DNA from: Pedobacter sp. Bi126
Lineage (GTDB): Bacteria; Bacteroidota; Bacteroidia; Sphingobacteriales; Sphingobacteriaceae
DNA: 64,000 bases
Reading direction: 5' to 3'
Assembly (NCBI RefSeq): GCF_918698245.1
Contig: NZ_CAKKMS010000007.1
Location: forward strand, 124,001 to 188,000
Shown: one piece after another, positions 41,849 through 51,502 of the stretch
How positions within the stretch are numbered: position 1 is the stretch's first letter
How the letters are laid out: each line of letters opens with the position of its first letter
Notes under the pieces: model-generated
Told to the model about the DNA's origin: nothing
Seen by the model: the letters and a program-made list of their open reading frames with translations, nothing else
Databases searched by the model: none
Made by a program: the position numbers and the translations under genes

Positions 41849-42347
41849 GAAAAACGATATTGATTTTAACAAATATGGGGAATTAAAATGTAATTAGCCA
41901 CGGAGGCACGGAAGAGCACGGAAATTAATTTCTATTTGATAAACCGTTTTCGTCGTTCTTAATTTATTTCAGAATCTTAAAAATATAAATTGGCAACAAG
42001 GTGCAGTATGCTTAAGCTATACTCAAATTTGTCAGTCTCAGCGTAGTCGAAGACGTTACGAGATAGATATGAAAAGATTATCCTTGGGCTATGCCAATCA
42101 ATGACGGATTCCAGAGAAAGGTCGTCTTTCCCGCGCAGGCGGGAATCTTAATGCAACCTACAGCCTCTTCCAAAGCATTACGATTATCTTCGATGAGTAC
42201 TCCGTGGTTCCCAATCGAGTTGGGAATGACGATACCTGGCACCCATCATATCCACTCCAATATTTTTCTGAAAAAATTGATTGCTCAGGATAACATCTTT
42301 TTTAGTAAAGCAACAAAAAAGGCAACCATTGGTTGCCTTTTTACATA
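41849..42347. repeat. Intergenic repeats between lactonase and RluB
   Basis: The gap of about 500 bases holds a GCCACGGAGGCACGGAAGAGCAC stretch (about 41892-41915, family with 45165 and 45250), a GTCAGTCTCAGCGTAGTCGAAGAC fragment, and at 42121-42234 a near-full copy of the GTCATTCCCGC palindrome also seen at 7056 and 13397. The RluB terminator is at 42316. No gene is apparent. Confidence 0.78.
42316..42342 (-). terminator. Terminator of RluB-like gene
   Basis: Stem AAAAAGGCAACC / GGTTGCCTTTTT (12 bp) with a 3-base loop, just after the stop on the minus strand. A T-run is present on the minus strand. Confidence 0.9.
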
Positions 42348-43937
42348 TTATTTTATCAGATGTTTAATCTGGATCAATTCATGATCTTCAAGATAGCGCC
42401 ATCTGCCACGTGGTAAATCTTTCTTAGTCAGATTACCATATACTACACGGTCTAATTTTTCTACATTGTAACCCAGGTGTTCGAAAATACGACGAACAAT
42501 TCTGTTTTTACCGCTATGGATCTGGATGCCGATTTCTTTTTTGGTTCCACCCGCAACGTAAGAAATGTTATCCGGTTTAATCAATCCGTCTTCCAGTTCT
42601 AAACCAAAAGCAATTTTGTTTAAATCGCCTTGTGATAAAGCTTTATCCAACTCAATATTGTAAATTTTGGTGATACCGTTTTTTGGATGCGATAATTTAT
42701 CTGCTAAATCACCATCGTTTGTCATCAGCAATAAACCTGTTGTGTTACGGTCTAAACGCCCAACGGGATAAATACGCTCGCGGCTCGCCTTGTCAACCAA
42801 TTGCATTACGGTACGGCGTTCTTGTGGATCGTCGGTAGTGGTGATGTAATCTTTTGGTTTGTTTAATAAAACGTAAACTTTTTTCTCGCGTTTCAATAGC
42901 TCGCCGTTATAACGTACTAAATCTTTCGCTGGATCTACTTTATGTCCTAATTCGGTAATGGCTTCTCCGTTTACGGTGATAATGCCGGCAGCAATTAGCT
43001 CATCAGCTTTACGGCGGGAGCAGATACCTGCATTTGAAATATATCTGTTAAGGCGAATTAAGCCTTTCTCTTCATTTGTTTTGCGGCCTTGGGCAATTAC
43101 AGTGCGCTCTGGGCGGTTAAATTCTGTATCTCTTGGCTGAGCATCCTCGCGTTTTCTAAACGGACGGGTGTCGCCTTCCCTCGGTTCTCTAGGTTTTACA
43201 TCTCTTGAACTTCCAGCACTTGGCTTGAAATCATCAGATTTGCCTCTTGATTTGTAATCTTTATAGCCACCTTCTCTTGGTTTGAAATCTCTTGATCCAC
43301 CATCTTTCGACTTGAAATCACGGTCTCCAGTTCTTGGCTTGTAATCTCTTGATCCGCCTTCTTTCGATTTAAAGTCGCGGTCGCCAGTTCTCGGTTTAAA
43401 ATCTCTCGAATCTCCATCCTTAGATTTGAAATCGCGTTCTCCTGTTCTTGGCTTATAATCTCTTGCACCACCTTCTCTTGGTTTAAAATCTCTGTCTCCT
43501 GTTCTCGGTTTGTAGTCTCTTGATCCTCCCTCTCTCGATTTGAAATCACGATCTCCAGTTCTTGGCTTGTAATCTCTGGATCCTCCTTCTCTTGGTTTGA
43601 AACTGCGGTCTTCTGATTTTGAGTTGTTATCTTTTGATTTAAACTCGCGGTCTCCAAATTTGAATCCTGTTGATTCTCCATCTTTCGATTTAAAATTACG
43701 GTCTCCTGTTCTTGGCCTGAAGTCTTTTTTGTCTCCGAAAGATTTTGATTTGAAATCTTTACCCTCTGAGCTTCTAGGTTTGAAGCCGTCTTTAGAATCG
43801 GATGATTTTTTGAATTTGCTGTCTTTATCGTCTGATCTTCTTCTGTCAGACCCGGCCGAACTACTTCTGCCTTCTGTTTTCCGACTGCCTGGTTTGGACT
43901 TGTCATCCCGACTGTTCCTGTTGTTTTTATTTATCAT
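42348..43937 (-). CDS. Pseudouridine synthase RluB-like, with long repetitive N-terminal extension
   Basis: A 529-residue protein in two parts. Residues 1-285 are a highly charged, low-complexity extension with tandem repeats of about 19 residues (GGSRDYKPRTGDRDFKS and variants, roughly ten copies). Residues 290-340 form an S4 RNA-binding domain (LIRLNRYISNAGICSRRKADEL), and 345-529 the pseudouridine synthase with catalytic Asp in GRLDRNTTGLLL. It would modify 23S rRNA near position 2605. The extension is probably disordered and RNA-binding, as in other Bacteroidota RluB/RsuA proteins. The repeats are unusually regular at the DNA level. Confidence 0.9.
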   Translation of the reverse strand: MINKNNRNSRDDKSKPGSRKTEGRSSSAGSDRRRSDDKDSKFKKSSDSKDGFKPRSSEGKDFKSKSFGDKKDFRPRTGDRNFKSKDGESTGFKFGDREFKSKDNNSKSEDRSFKPREGGSRDYKPRTGDRDFKSREGGSRDYKPRTGDRDFKPREGGARDYKPRTGERDFKSKDGDSRDFKPRTGDRDFKSKEGGSRDYKPRTGDRDFKSKDGGSRDFKPREGGYKDYKSRGKSDDFKPSAGSSRDVKPREPREGDTRPFRKREDAQPRDTEFNRPERTVIAQGRKTNEEKGLIRLNRYISNAGICSRRKADELIAAGIITVNGEAITELGHKVDPAKDLVRYNGELLKREKKVYVLLNKPKDYITTTDDPQERRTVMQLVDKASRERIYPVGRLDRNTTGLLLMTNDGDLADKLSHPKNGITKIYNIELDKALSQGDLNKIAFGLELEDGLIKPDNISYVAGGTKKEIGIQIHSGKNRIVRRIFEHLGYNVEKLDRVVYGNLTKKDLPRGRWRYLEDHELIQIKHLIK

Positions 43938-44129
43938 GATACGCTTTTAACCACATTAAAAATGCGGGTTGCAAATTTATGAAAAATTGATGAACATAAC
44001 AATTTTAAGAGCGGAAAAATTAGATAAAAAAATAGCCTCTAAAATAGAAAAAATTGGATGAAAATCAAAATTTAAAATCCACGTTTAAAGCGCTTTAGGG
44101 GCTGTTTTTTGGGGTTAATTTTGTAACTA

Positions 44130-44161
44130 TTTGATAATGTGCTTATTATTTTTTACCTTTG
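44130..44161 (+). promoter_or_regulatory. Strong Bacteroidota promoter of lytic transglycosylase gene
   Basis: TTTG at 44130-44133 and TACCTTTG at 44154-44161, spaced by 20 bases, match the TTTG/TAnnTTTG consensus. The start of translation is about 40 bases downstream. Confidence 0.7.
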
Positions 44162-44200
44162 CCAACGTTTTTATATAAGTTCACCAAAAAAAGGAGGAAA

Positions 44201-44983
44201 ATGTTAAAGAAACACATCGTACCATTTGCGGTAGTGGCAACACTATTTATCTTGGCAAAAGTGTTCGCTTACCAAATGCCCTTAGCACAAAAAAGTCTTT
44301 TAAAAGAAGAAAAATTAAACACTACAATACCCAAATCTGATAGCCTTAAAGTTGAAAACGCGGAAAAGCCGCTATCTTTAATGGCACAGTTAAATTTTGC
44401 CGAAGAAACCCTGCCGTTAGGCGATAAAAAGGTAGAACGCAAGATGAAAAAAATCCTTGCAGCACACACTTACGGGAACACACAAACCAATAAATTGCAT
44501 GCAAAAGCGGCAAAATGGTTTCCAGTAATTGAGCCTATCCTAGCTGCGTACGGAATTCCTAACGATTTTAAGTATTTGGCCCTGGTCGAATCTGGAATGG
44601 CGGAAGGAGTTTCTCCAAAAGGTGCAGCCGGAATCTGGCAGTTTATGCCTGGCACAGCCCGTACCTATGGATTAAGAGTAAACGGAAATGTTGATGAACG
44701 CTATAATCTGCGTAAATCGACCATTGCTGCCTGCAAATACATTAAAGAAATGTATAAAGGTTTAGAAAGCTGGACATTGGTAGCTGCGGCTTACAATGTT
44801 GGCGACGGACGCCTGCGCAAGCAGATCAATAATCAAAATCAAGATAATTACTACAAAATGAAGCTGAACCGCGAAACGGGAGGCTATGTTTATAAAGTGA
44901 TTTCTATGAAACAGATTATGGAGCACCCGAAACGTTACGGTTACGAAAAACCGAGAGTATTATTGGCCTACAACGCCGAATAA
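44201..44983 (+). CDS. Membrane-anchored lytic murein transglycosylase (MltD-like)
   Basis: A 260-residue SLT-domain protein with an N-terminal transmembrane/signal segment (HIVPFAVVATLFILAKVFA). The catalytic Glu is in ALVESGMAEG; SPKGAAGIWQFMPGTARTYGL and WTLVAAAYNVGDGRL are the following SLT motifs. It cleaves peptidoglycan glycan strands to form 1,6-anhydroMurNAc ends. I chose ATG at 44201 because AAGGAGGAAA ends just before it: a true Shine-Dalgarno, unusual in this phylum. An in-frame start at 44159 overlaps the promoter and is rejected. No LysM domain follows, unlike classical MltD. Confidence 0.9.
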   Translation: MLKKHIVPFAVVATLFILAKVFAYQMPLAQKSLLKEEKLNTTIPKSDSLKVENAEKPLSLMAQLNFAEETLPLGDKKVERKMKKILAAHTYGNTQTNKLHAKAAKWFPVIEPILAAYGIPNDFKYLALVESGMAEGVSPKGAAGIWQFMPGTARTYGLRVNGNVDERYNLRKSTIAACKYIKEMYKGLESWTLVAAAYNVGDGRLRKQINNQNQDNYYKMKLNRETGGYVYKVISMKQIMEHPKRYGYEKPRVLLAYNAE

Positions 44984-45018
44984 TATAATAATTAAGATAA
45001 AGACAAGCATTTGGTAAG

Positions 45019-45052
45019 GCGTCCCGGTTTTAAATCGGGACGCTTTTTTTTT
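45019..45052 (+). terminator. Terminator of lytic transglycosylase gene
   Basis: Stem GCGTCCCG / CGGGACGC with a 9-base loop and nine T, 35 bases after the stop. Confidence 0.93.
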
Positions 45053-45458
45053 GAAGGTAATTGCGCAGATTGTTAGATTACAAGGATTTATCTGCAAAAG
45101 ACTCAGGTTTTTTTCTGCGTGGTGATAACTAATAAACAAATGGCAAATGAACCAATGAACTTTTAGCCACGAAGGCACAGATTAACACGGAATTATTTTC
45201 TGCGTTATGCTAAACTACTGAACTAGTGGCAATGAACCAATGAACATTCAGGCACGGAAGCACAGATTAACACGGAAAAATTTTACCATATAAGAAATAG
45301 AAGGTCATTTAAGTGCGTGTGTTTTTTAATATTATCGAACACAAACTTGGCTGACCGGTGTTTCTCCTAAACCCTAAACCCTAAACCCTAAACCTATGTT
45401 ATACTAACTAATGACTAATGAACGATTGAACTAATAAATCAATTCCTTTTCTTTGTAT
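45053..45458. repeat. Intergenic short repeats incl. CCTAAAC heptamer
   Basis: Two copies of a sequence GCCACGAAGGCACAGATTAACACGGA (about 45165 and, variant, 45250) and four units of the heptamer CCTAAAC at 45366-45393 are the only structure. No gene is supported. The heptamer resembles plant telomere repeats but is plainly a coincidence. Confidence 0.7.
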
Positions 45459-46505
45459 ATGTTCAAACTGCGCATCAATAAAATCATAAATCAACCTGGC
45501 GATAACATTACTTTTCAATTTGAGGAAGTAGATCAACGATACCCAAAGTATTTAGCCGGTCAGTTTATTTCGTTGGTTTTTCAGGGGAAACATAAGGAGA
45601 TAAGAAGGTCGTATTCTTTTAATAGCTCACCAGACGTGGATGAGCCTTTGGCCATTACAGTGAAAAGGGTAGAAAATGGAGAGATTTCGAGATTCTTACA
45701 CCATAAAACTTCGGTAAATGATATTCTCTTGGCGCAAGAGCCTCAAGGTATGTTCAGCTACTTGCCAGAAGAAAACCTGGAACGTGATCTTTTTCTGTTT
45801 GCTGCAGGGGTGGGAATCACTCCATTATTCTCGATTTTGAAAACGGCCTTAGTGTGTGAGAAAAAATCATTGGTTACACTAGTATATAGTAACCGATCAA
45901 TGGAGGATGCATTATTTTATGACGAGCTGAATGAATGGCAAAAGAAATATCCGGCTAGATTAAAGATTGTTTGGGTTTTTAGCAATAGCAAAAACTTAAT
46001 GACGGCTAGATTGAATAAATTCTATATCGAAAAGTTAATTAAAGAACATTTGCATTTTGATCGGAATAATGCGCTGTTTTACAGCTGTGGTCCAATAATT
46101 TATATGGATTTATGCCGAATCACATTGCTGGGCATGGGTTTCGATATCAAACAAATTAAAAGAGAAACCTTTGTATTGCCAGAAGATGAGGTAGATGAGG
46201 ATGATGGTTCGGCAGAAAAGGTTGTCGATAAAAATACTTACTCGGTAATTTTAAATTTTAGAGGGGAAGCTTATAGCCTCGAAGTGCCCTGGCCAAAAAG
46301 AATTTTAGATGTTGCGCTGGAAAATAAAATCAAACTACCGTATAGTTGTCGCGGGGGCGTATGCAGTACCTGTGTGGCTAATTGCACCAAAGGTGGCGTA
46401 AGAATGGATTATAATGAAGTACTAACCGATGATGAATTGGAAAGAGGCAGGGTTTTGGTTTGTACGGGGCACCCGACAGAGAATGGAACAACGATAGAGT
46501 GGTAG
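45459..46505 (+). CDS. Ferredoxin-NADP reductase-type oxidoreductase with C-terminal 2Fe-2S domain (PaaE-like)
   Basis: A 348-residue three-domain reductase: FAD domain (about 1-100, RRSYSFNSSP is the flavin-binding RxYS motif), NAD(P) domain (about 105-235, LFAAGVGITPLFSIL and FYSCGP) and a plant-type 2Fe-2S domain (260-348) with CRGGVCSTCV and a fourth Cys in LVCTGHP. It passes electrons from NAD(P)H to an oxygenase or other acceptor. PaaE of phenylacetyl-CoA epoxidase is a relative, but no paaABCD genes are present here. The ATG at 45459 is chosen over a TTG at 45453. Partner unknown. Confidence 0.9.
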   Translation: MFKLRINKIINQPGDNITFQFEEVDQRYPKYLAGQFISLVFQGKHKEIRRSYSFNSSPDVDEPLAITVKRVENGEISRFLHHKTSVNDILLAQEPQGMFSYLPEENLERDLFLFAAGVGITPLFSILKTALVCEKKSLVTLVYSNRSMEDALFYDELNEWQKKYPARLKIVWVFSNSKNLMTARLNKFYIEKLIKEHLHFDRNNALFYSCGPIIYMDLCRITLLGMGFDIKQIKRETFVLPEDEVDEDDGSAEKVVDKNTYSVILNFRGEAYSLEVPWPKRILDVALENKIKLPYSCRGGVCSTCVANCTKGGVRMDYNEVLTDDELERGRVLVCTGHPTENGTTIEW

Positions 46506-46663
46506 TTTAGTTCATTAGCCATTAGTCATTGGTTTATTGGTGCGCGTAGTTGAGTCGTCATCTCGAGCGGAGAGCAACGGAGTCGAGAGATCTTTTAAAT
46601 TTGCTTAATCAAAAGGTGTAAGTTTTTTGTAGCAAAATTTCCATAAGTGTATATGGGTTTTGT

Positions 46664-47335
46664 TTAAATCTTTGCCAATTCTGGTTTAGCTTTTATAAAT
46701 TTTATCGAAAAATAAATCATGTTCAATAGTAGACCCATCAATAAAGTCATTCCCCATGTTCTAGGATGGCTTAAGGGATTTAAAAATCTACCTAAAATGT
46801 CGCTAGCTAGTCCGAGGGGGTTACTGATGATATCCCAACTATTCCATCGCAAATAACGACCCAGGTAGATACCAAAACTCGCCAAGAATAGAAATGAGAT
46901 AATTAAGCTATTCACCAGCTTTTTATTTAAATAAGTTATAAGGTGCTTTTCAATATCCATTAAGCTGATTAATCCATAAACCAATCCTGTCCATGCGAAT
47001 GATAGAATGAGCACGAGGTCGAACCATATTGGTGCCGAGCCATTCAGTCGTAAATGGAACAAATCTGTAAGGATGTATGGTGAGTTGGGGAAAAATAATA
47101 TCCAGGTAATGGTCAGTAATATTACTGGCAGTTTTCTGTTTAAATTATAAACCAGCATTAAAGTGCTTATTGTAAATGGAATAAGAGCCAGAAACAAATT
47201 CCAATTCAAAAAGAGGAATACTTTTGTGTCTGTAATTAAAGATCTTGTTACCGATATTGCGACGCAGAAGGATGTCATTGCAATTAAAAGAATGGTAATC
47301 TTTAGTCTTCCAAGTTTTTTGAGTTTTTGTACCAT
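46664..47335 (-). CDS. DUF1361 family membrane protein
   Basis: A 223-residue membrane protein with about six helices. The family signature is visible: WNLFLALIPF, WILFFPNSPYILTDLFHL and WFDLVLILSFAWTGLVYGLISL. The C-terminal half contains GRYLRWNSWDII. DUF1361 has no established function. The gene is alone, with a short palindrome-like repeat (GTCATCTCGAGCGG) about 100 bases past its 3' end. Confidence 0.9.
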   Translation of the reverse strand: MVQKLKKLGRLKITILLIAMTSFCVAISVTRSLITDTKVFLFLNWNLFLALIPFTISTLMLVYNLNRKLPVILLTITWILFFPNSPYILTDLFHLRLNGSAPIWFDLVLILSFAWTGLVYGLISLMDIEKHLITYLNKKLVNSLIISFLFLASFGIYLGRYLRWNSWDIISNPLGLASDILGRFLNPLSHPRTWGMTLLMGLLLNMIYFSIKFIKAKPELAKI

Positions 47336-47600
47336 GAGATGAGTGGCTATTTTTTCTAAAAATACAAAACCATTGTATCATTTACAGCGTTTGTGGAGTA
47401 TGGCGAAAACTTTTTTTAACCTTTTAATCGGTCTCTTCTGTTTGCCTCTGGTTTCCTACGAAATAGAAGTCGACATTATGACAATTAATCCTTAATCAAG
47501 ATTGTATTAGACTTTCATTTTGATAAAATTTTTAGCATTTTTGCGGATTGAAATTTTGTCTTTTTAAAGGCTCAATTTTGCCTCCAACTTTTAATAAAAT

Positions 47601-50498
47601 ATGAGCAATAAATCTATCGACCTCGGCGAGCAAAAAGATGTAGAAGTATATGGTGCGAGGGTACATAATTTAAAGAATATAGATGTCAGTTTTCCACGTA
47701 ACCAACTTGTTGTAATAACAGGGCTAAGTGGGAGCGGTAAATCTTCATTGGCTTTTGATACCATTTACGCGGAAGGACAGCGGCGCTATATGGAAACATT
47801 TAGTGCCTATAGCCGCCAGTTTATGGGGGGGATGGAACGCCCTGATGTAGATAAGGTTTCGGGATTGAGCCCGGTTATTGCCATTGAACAAAAAACCACC
47901 AGCAAAAACCCTCGTTCTACTGTAGGTACCATTACAGAGATTTACGATTTTATGCGTTTGCTTTATGCTCGTGTTGCTGATGCCTATTCGTACAATACTG
48001 GCGAGAAGATGGAGCGCATGAGTGAAGACCAGATCCTACAGAATATCTTCAATAAATTTGATGGTGTTGCAGTAAATATTCTAGCACCTGTTGTTAAAGG
48101 TAGAAAGGGGCATTACCGCGAGCTTTTCGAGCAGATCCGTAAACAAGGCTATGTAAAGGTTCGTGTGGATGGAGAAATAAAGGATATTTCTGCTAAAATG
48201 CAGGTAGACCGTTACAAAATTCACGATATCGAAGTGGTGATCGACCGGTTGATCATTGATGTGAAGGATAAAAAACGCCTGCTAGATTCGTTGCAGGTTG
48301 CCATGAAAATGGGTAAAGGCGTGATCAAAATCAGTGATAAAGATAATAACGTTGCGCATTTCAGTAAGTTTTTGATGTGCCCAACCACTGGTATTTCTTA
48401 CGACGAACCTCAACCGAACAGTTTTTCGTTCAACTCGCCCTACGGTGCCTGCGAACGTTGCGATGGTTTAGGTTATATCTTCGTGGTGGATAAAGAATCG
48501 GTGATTCCGAACCCAAAGCTGAGTATTTTAAACGGTGGTTTGGCTCCATTGGGCGAATACCGTGATATCTGGATGTTCCAGGTGTTAAAAGCATTAGCCA
48601 AAAAATATAGTTTTTCACTTTCAACCCCGATCGAAAAGTTAAGCGATGAAGTAATAAACATTATCTTAAACGGTACGCACGATCTGATCAAGGTTGAGGT
48701 AGAATACAATAAATGGAACGTTCAAAATTATAATATCACTTTTGATGGTATTATTAAAATGCTCGAAGAGCAGAATGAAAAGAGAAGTGAGTCTGCATCA
48801 GATGATATGGACGAATTCAGGAAACTGAAAACCTGTCCTGAGTGTCATGGTGCCCGTTTGAAAAAAGAAAGTCTACACTTTAAAGTTGATGGCAAAAATA
48901 TTTTCGAACTGTCGTCAATGGATATTTTCAACCTGAACACCTGGTTCGAAAAAGTAGATGAGCGCCTTAGCGATCGTCAGAATATTATTGCAAAGGAAAT
49001 TTTAAAAGAGATTAAAGCCAGGATCGGTTTCTTAACAGATGTTGGTTTAACCTATTTAACGCTAGATAGAACAGCCCGCACACTTTCTGGTGGTGAGGCG
49101 CAACGGATCCGATTGGCTACGCAGATCGGTTCGCAGTTGATGAATGTAATGTACATCCTCGATGAGCCAAGTATCGGTTTGCACCAGCGCGATAACGAAC
49201 GTTTGATCAATGCGCTTAAAAATCTCCGTGATCTTGGAAATACCGTTTTGGTGGTAGAACACGATAAGGATATGATTCTGGAGGCCGATTGGGTGATTGA
49301 TGTTGGTCCTGGAGCGGGTATCCACGGCGGAACGGTAGTTGCAGAAGGAACTGCCGAACAGATCCTGAAGTCGAATACCTTAACTGCCGATTATCTAAAT
49401 GGCAAAAAGAAAATTGAAACGCCAAAAGTACGCAGAAAAGGCAATGGGCATAAATTGTCTATCATAAAAGCTACCGGGCATAATTTAAAAGAAGTTTCAG
49501 TAGATTTTCCTTTGGGTAAATTTATTGCCGTAACCGGAGTTTCGGGTAGTGGTAAATCGAGTTTGATTACCGAAACTTTATATCCGATTTTAAATCACCA
49601 TTTCTTTAGGGCGAAAAAACAACCTTTGCCTTACGAGAAAATTAACGGATTGAAAGAAATTGATAAGGTAATTGAAATTGATCAGGCACCTATCGGTAGA
49701 ACACCTCGTTCTAATCCATCTACTTATACCGGAGTGTTTTCTGATATCAGAAATCTGTTTGTACAGTTGCCTGAAGCAAAAATCCGTGGGTACAAACCCG
49801 GCCGTTTCTCTTTTAATGTAAAAGGTGGCCGTTGCGAAACCTGTCAGGGAGCTGGTTTAAAGGTGATTGAAATGAATTTCTTGCCTGATGTACAGGTGCC
49901 TTGTGAAGAATGTGGTGGAAAAAGATATAATAGAGAAACCTTAGAAGTTCGTTTTCGGGGAAAATCGATCAGCGATGTGCTGGATATGAGTATCGAAGAT
50001 GCCTGTAATTTCTTCGAAAATATCCCGATCATTTATAGGAAGATTAAAACCTTGAAAGATGTTGGCTTAGGTTATATTACTTTAGGTCAATCTTCGGTTA
50101 CTTTATCAGGTGGCGAGGCGCAGCGGGTTAAATTAGCTACAGAGCTTTCTAAAAAAGATACCGGAAAAACTTTCTATATTTTAGATGAGCCTACCACCGG
50201 ACTTCACTTCGAAGATATTAATGTGCTTTTAGGTGTATTGCAAGAGCTGGTTGATAAAGGAAATACGATTTTAGTAATTGAACATAATTTAGATGTGGTT
50301 AAAGTTGCCGATTGGGTGATCGATTTAGGTGAAGAAGGCGGTGCTGGTGGCGGAAGGATTTTATTCGAAGGTACGCCAGAAGGTTTGATCCAGAACCCGA
50401 TCAGTTTAACCGGAAAGTTTTTGAAAAAGGAAATGGCTTTAGAGGCAGCGGTCGATAGTCCGAAATCCGAAGTCAAAGCGTCTAAGAAGAAGAAATAG
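47601..50498 (+). CDS. uvrA: Excinuclease ABC subunit A
   Basis: A 965-residue UvrA, the DNA damage sensor of nucleotide excision repair. Two ABC ATPase modules are seen: Walker A GLSGSGKSS (about 41-49) with signature LSGGEAQRI, and GVSGSGKSS (about 645) with LSGGEAQRV. Zinc fingers are CETCQGAG ... CEECGG and CPECHGARL. Length is normal for the family; the Lys-rich tail (KSEVKASKKKK) is specific. Monocistronic. Confidence 0.97.
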   Translation: MSNKSIDLGEQKDVEVYGARVHNLKNIDVSFPRNQLVVITGLSGSGKSSLAFDTIYAEGQRRYMETFSAYSRQFMGGMERPDVDKVSGLSPVIAIEQKTTSKNPRSTVGTITEIYDFMRLLYARVADAYSYNTGEKMERMSEDQILQNIFNKFDGVAVNILAPVVKGRKGHYRELFEQIRKQGYVKVRVDGEIKDISAKMQVDRYKIHDIEVVIDRLIIDVKDKKRLLDSLQVAMKMGKGVIKISDKDNNVAHFSKFLMCPTTGISYDEPQPNSFSFNSPYGACERCDGLGYIFVVDKESVIPNPKLSILNGGLAPLGEYRDIWMFQVLKALAKKYSFSLSTPIEKLSDEVINIILNGTHDLIKVEVEYNKWNVQNYNITFDGIIKMLEEQNEKRSESASDDMDEFRKLKTCPECHGARLKKESLHFKVDGKNIFELSSMDIFNLNTWFEKVDERLSDRQNIIAKEILKEIKARIGFLTDVGLTYLTLDRTARTLSGGEAQRIRLATQIGSQLMNVMYILDEPSIGLHQRDNERLINALKNLRDLGNTVLVVEHDKDMILEADWVIDVGPGAGIHGGTVVAEGTAEQILKSNTLTADYLNGKKKIETPKVRRKGNGHKLSIIKATGHNLKEVSVDFPLGKFIAVTGVSGSGKSSLITETLYPILNHHFFRAKKQPLPYEKINGLKEIDKVIEIDQAPIGRTPRSNPSTYTGVFSDIRNLFVQLPEAKIRGYKPGRFSFNVKGGRCETCQGAGLKVIEMNFLPDVQVPCEECGGKRYNRETLEVRFRGKSISDVLDMSIEDACNFFENIPIIYRKIKTLKDVGLGYITLGQSSVTLSGGEAQRVKLATELSKKDTGKTFYILDEPTTGLHFEDINVLLGVLQELVDKGNTILVIEHNLDVVKVADWVIDLGEEGGAGGGRILFEGTPEGLIQNPISLTGKFLKKEMALEAAVDSPKSEVKASKKKK

Positions 50499-50734
50499 TT
50501 TGAGGTTCGTCCATTGTTCGTCACCTGAACTGGTTTCAGGGGCTTTATGTGTGAATAGGCTGAGAATATATAATAAATCGTTGTCATCCTGAGCCTGTCG
50601 AAGGACTTGCTTAAAATTTGTTGTAAAGTGTTTCAACAGCCTCAACATGACAGATTTGAGAAGAAATTGACTTTGAATGATGCATTCATGAAATAACCTA
50701 GCCTATCATCCATTACCCATTTTACATTATAAAC
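50499..50734. repeat. CATCCTGAGCCTGTCGAAGG repeat
   Basis: At about 50581-50650 is an imperfect palindrome GTTGTCATCCTGAGCCTGTCGAAGGAC ... CCTCAACATGACAG. It is a diverged relative of the CGTCATCTCGA family. No gene is seen in the rest of the gap. Confidence 0.6.
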
Positions 50735-51502
50735 ATGCTTTTTACCGATACCCATACCCATTTATATTACGAGCAGGATGCTGAGAAACAAGCGCAGTTA
50801 ATGGAACGTTGTTTCGAGAATAGCGTTAACCGTTTGTTTTTGCCTAATGTTGATGTAAAATCAATTGCCATGATAGATGATCTGGTGGCGAAATATCCGG
50901 CAAATTGTTTTGCAATGGCAGGTTTACATCCTTGTGATGTGAAGGAAGATTATCTTGCTCAATTGGACGAAATTTACAATAGCATTTCCGGTCGGAAAAT
51001 TTATGCCATTGGTGAGATCGGGATCGATCTGTATTGGGATAAAACTACCTTGGCCATTCAGCAGGATGCTTTTCGTAAACAGATTGGCTGGGCAAAAGAT
51101 TTGGGTTTGCCGATTGTGATCCATTGTCGCGAAGCTTTTGATGAGGTTTTTGAGCTATTGGAAAGTGAAAGGGACGAAAAACTTCGCGGAATATTCCATT
51201 GTTTTACGGGCAATTTAGCACAGGCTAAACAGGCCATCGACTTAAATTTTTATTTAGGCATTGGTGGAGTAGTCACCTATAAAAAAGCTGGATTGGATCT
51301 GGTATTATCAGAGATTCCTTTGGCTAATGTAGTTTTAGAAACAGATTCGCCTTATCTGGCACCAGTTCCTTTCCGCGGAAAGCCTAATGAAAGCAGTTAT
51401 TTGATTTATGTTGCCCAAAAACTGGCCGATATTTATGGTACTCCTATTGATGAAATTGCGGATGTAACCACAGAGAATTCGAAGAAAATTTTTGGGGTTT
51501 AG
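50735..51502 (+). CDS. TatD family metal-dependent hydrolase
   Basis: A 255-residue TIM-barrel hydrolase. Metal ligands are in TDTHTHLYY, GEIGIDLYWD, VIHCREAF, FHCFTGN and LETDSPYLAP. TatD proteins are 3'-5' exonucleases and/or DNases implicated in oxidative DNA damage repair and RNA decay. It appears to be followed by no linked gene. Good family assignment; native substrate not proven. Confidence 0.93.
   Translation: MLFTDTHTHLYYEQDAEKQAQLMERCFENSVNRLFLPNVDVKSIAMIDDLVAKYPANCFAMAGLHPCDVKEDYLAQLDEIYNSISGRKIYAIGEIGIDLYWDKTTLAIQQDAFRKQIGWAKDLGLPIVIHCREAFDEVFELLESERDEKLRGIFHCFTGNLAQAKQAIDLNFYLGIGGVVTYKKAGLDLVLSEIPLANVVLETDSPYLAPVPFRGKPNESSYLIYVAQKLADIYGTPIDEIADVTTENSKKIFGV

Noticed and set aside
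43200..43650. CRISPR-like array of regular repeats
   Set aside because: The repeats are coding, in frame in RluB, with no constant repeat/spacer division and no cas genes nearby.
43196..43906. A 236-codon open frame overlapping the RluB-like gene on the same strand in another frame
   Set aside because: It is a by-product of the regular nucleotide repeats in the RluB extension; the protein is all low-complexity and has no plausible start or neighbour.
45366..45393. Telomere sequence or eukaryotic contamination
   Set aside because: Only four heptamers, flanked by bacterial genes and bacterial-type promoter and terminator signals.
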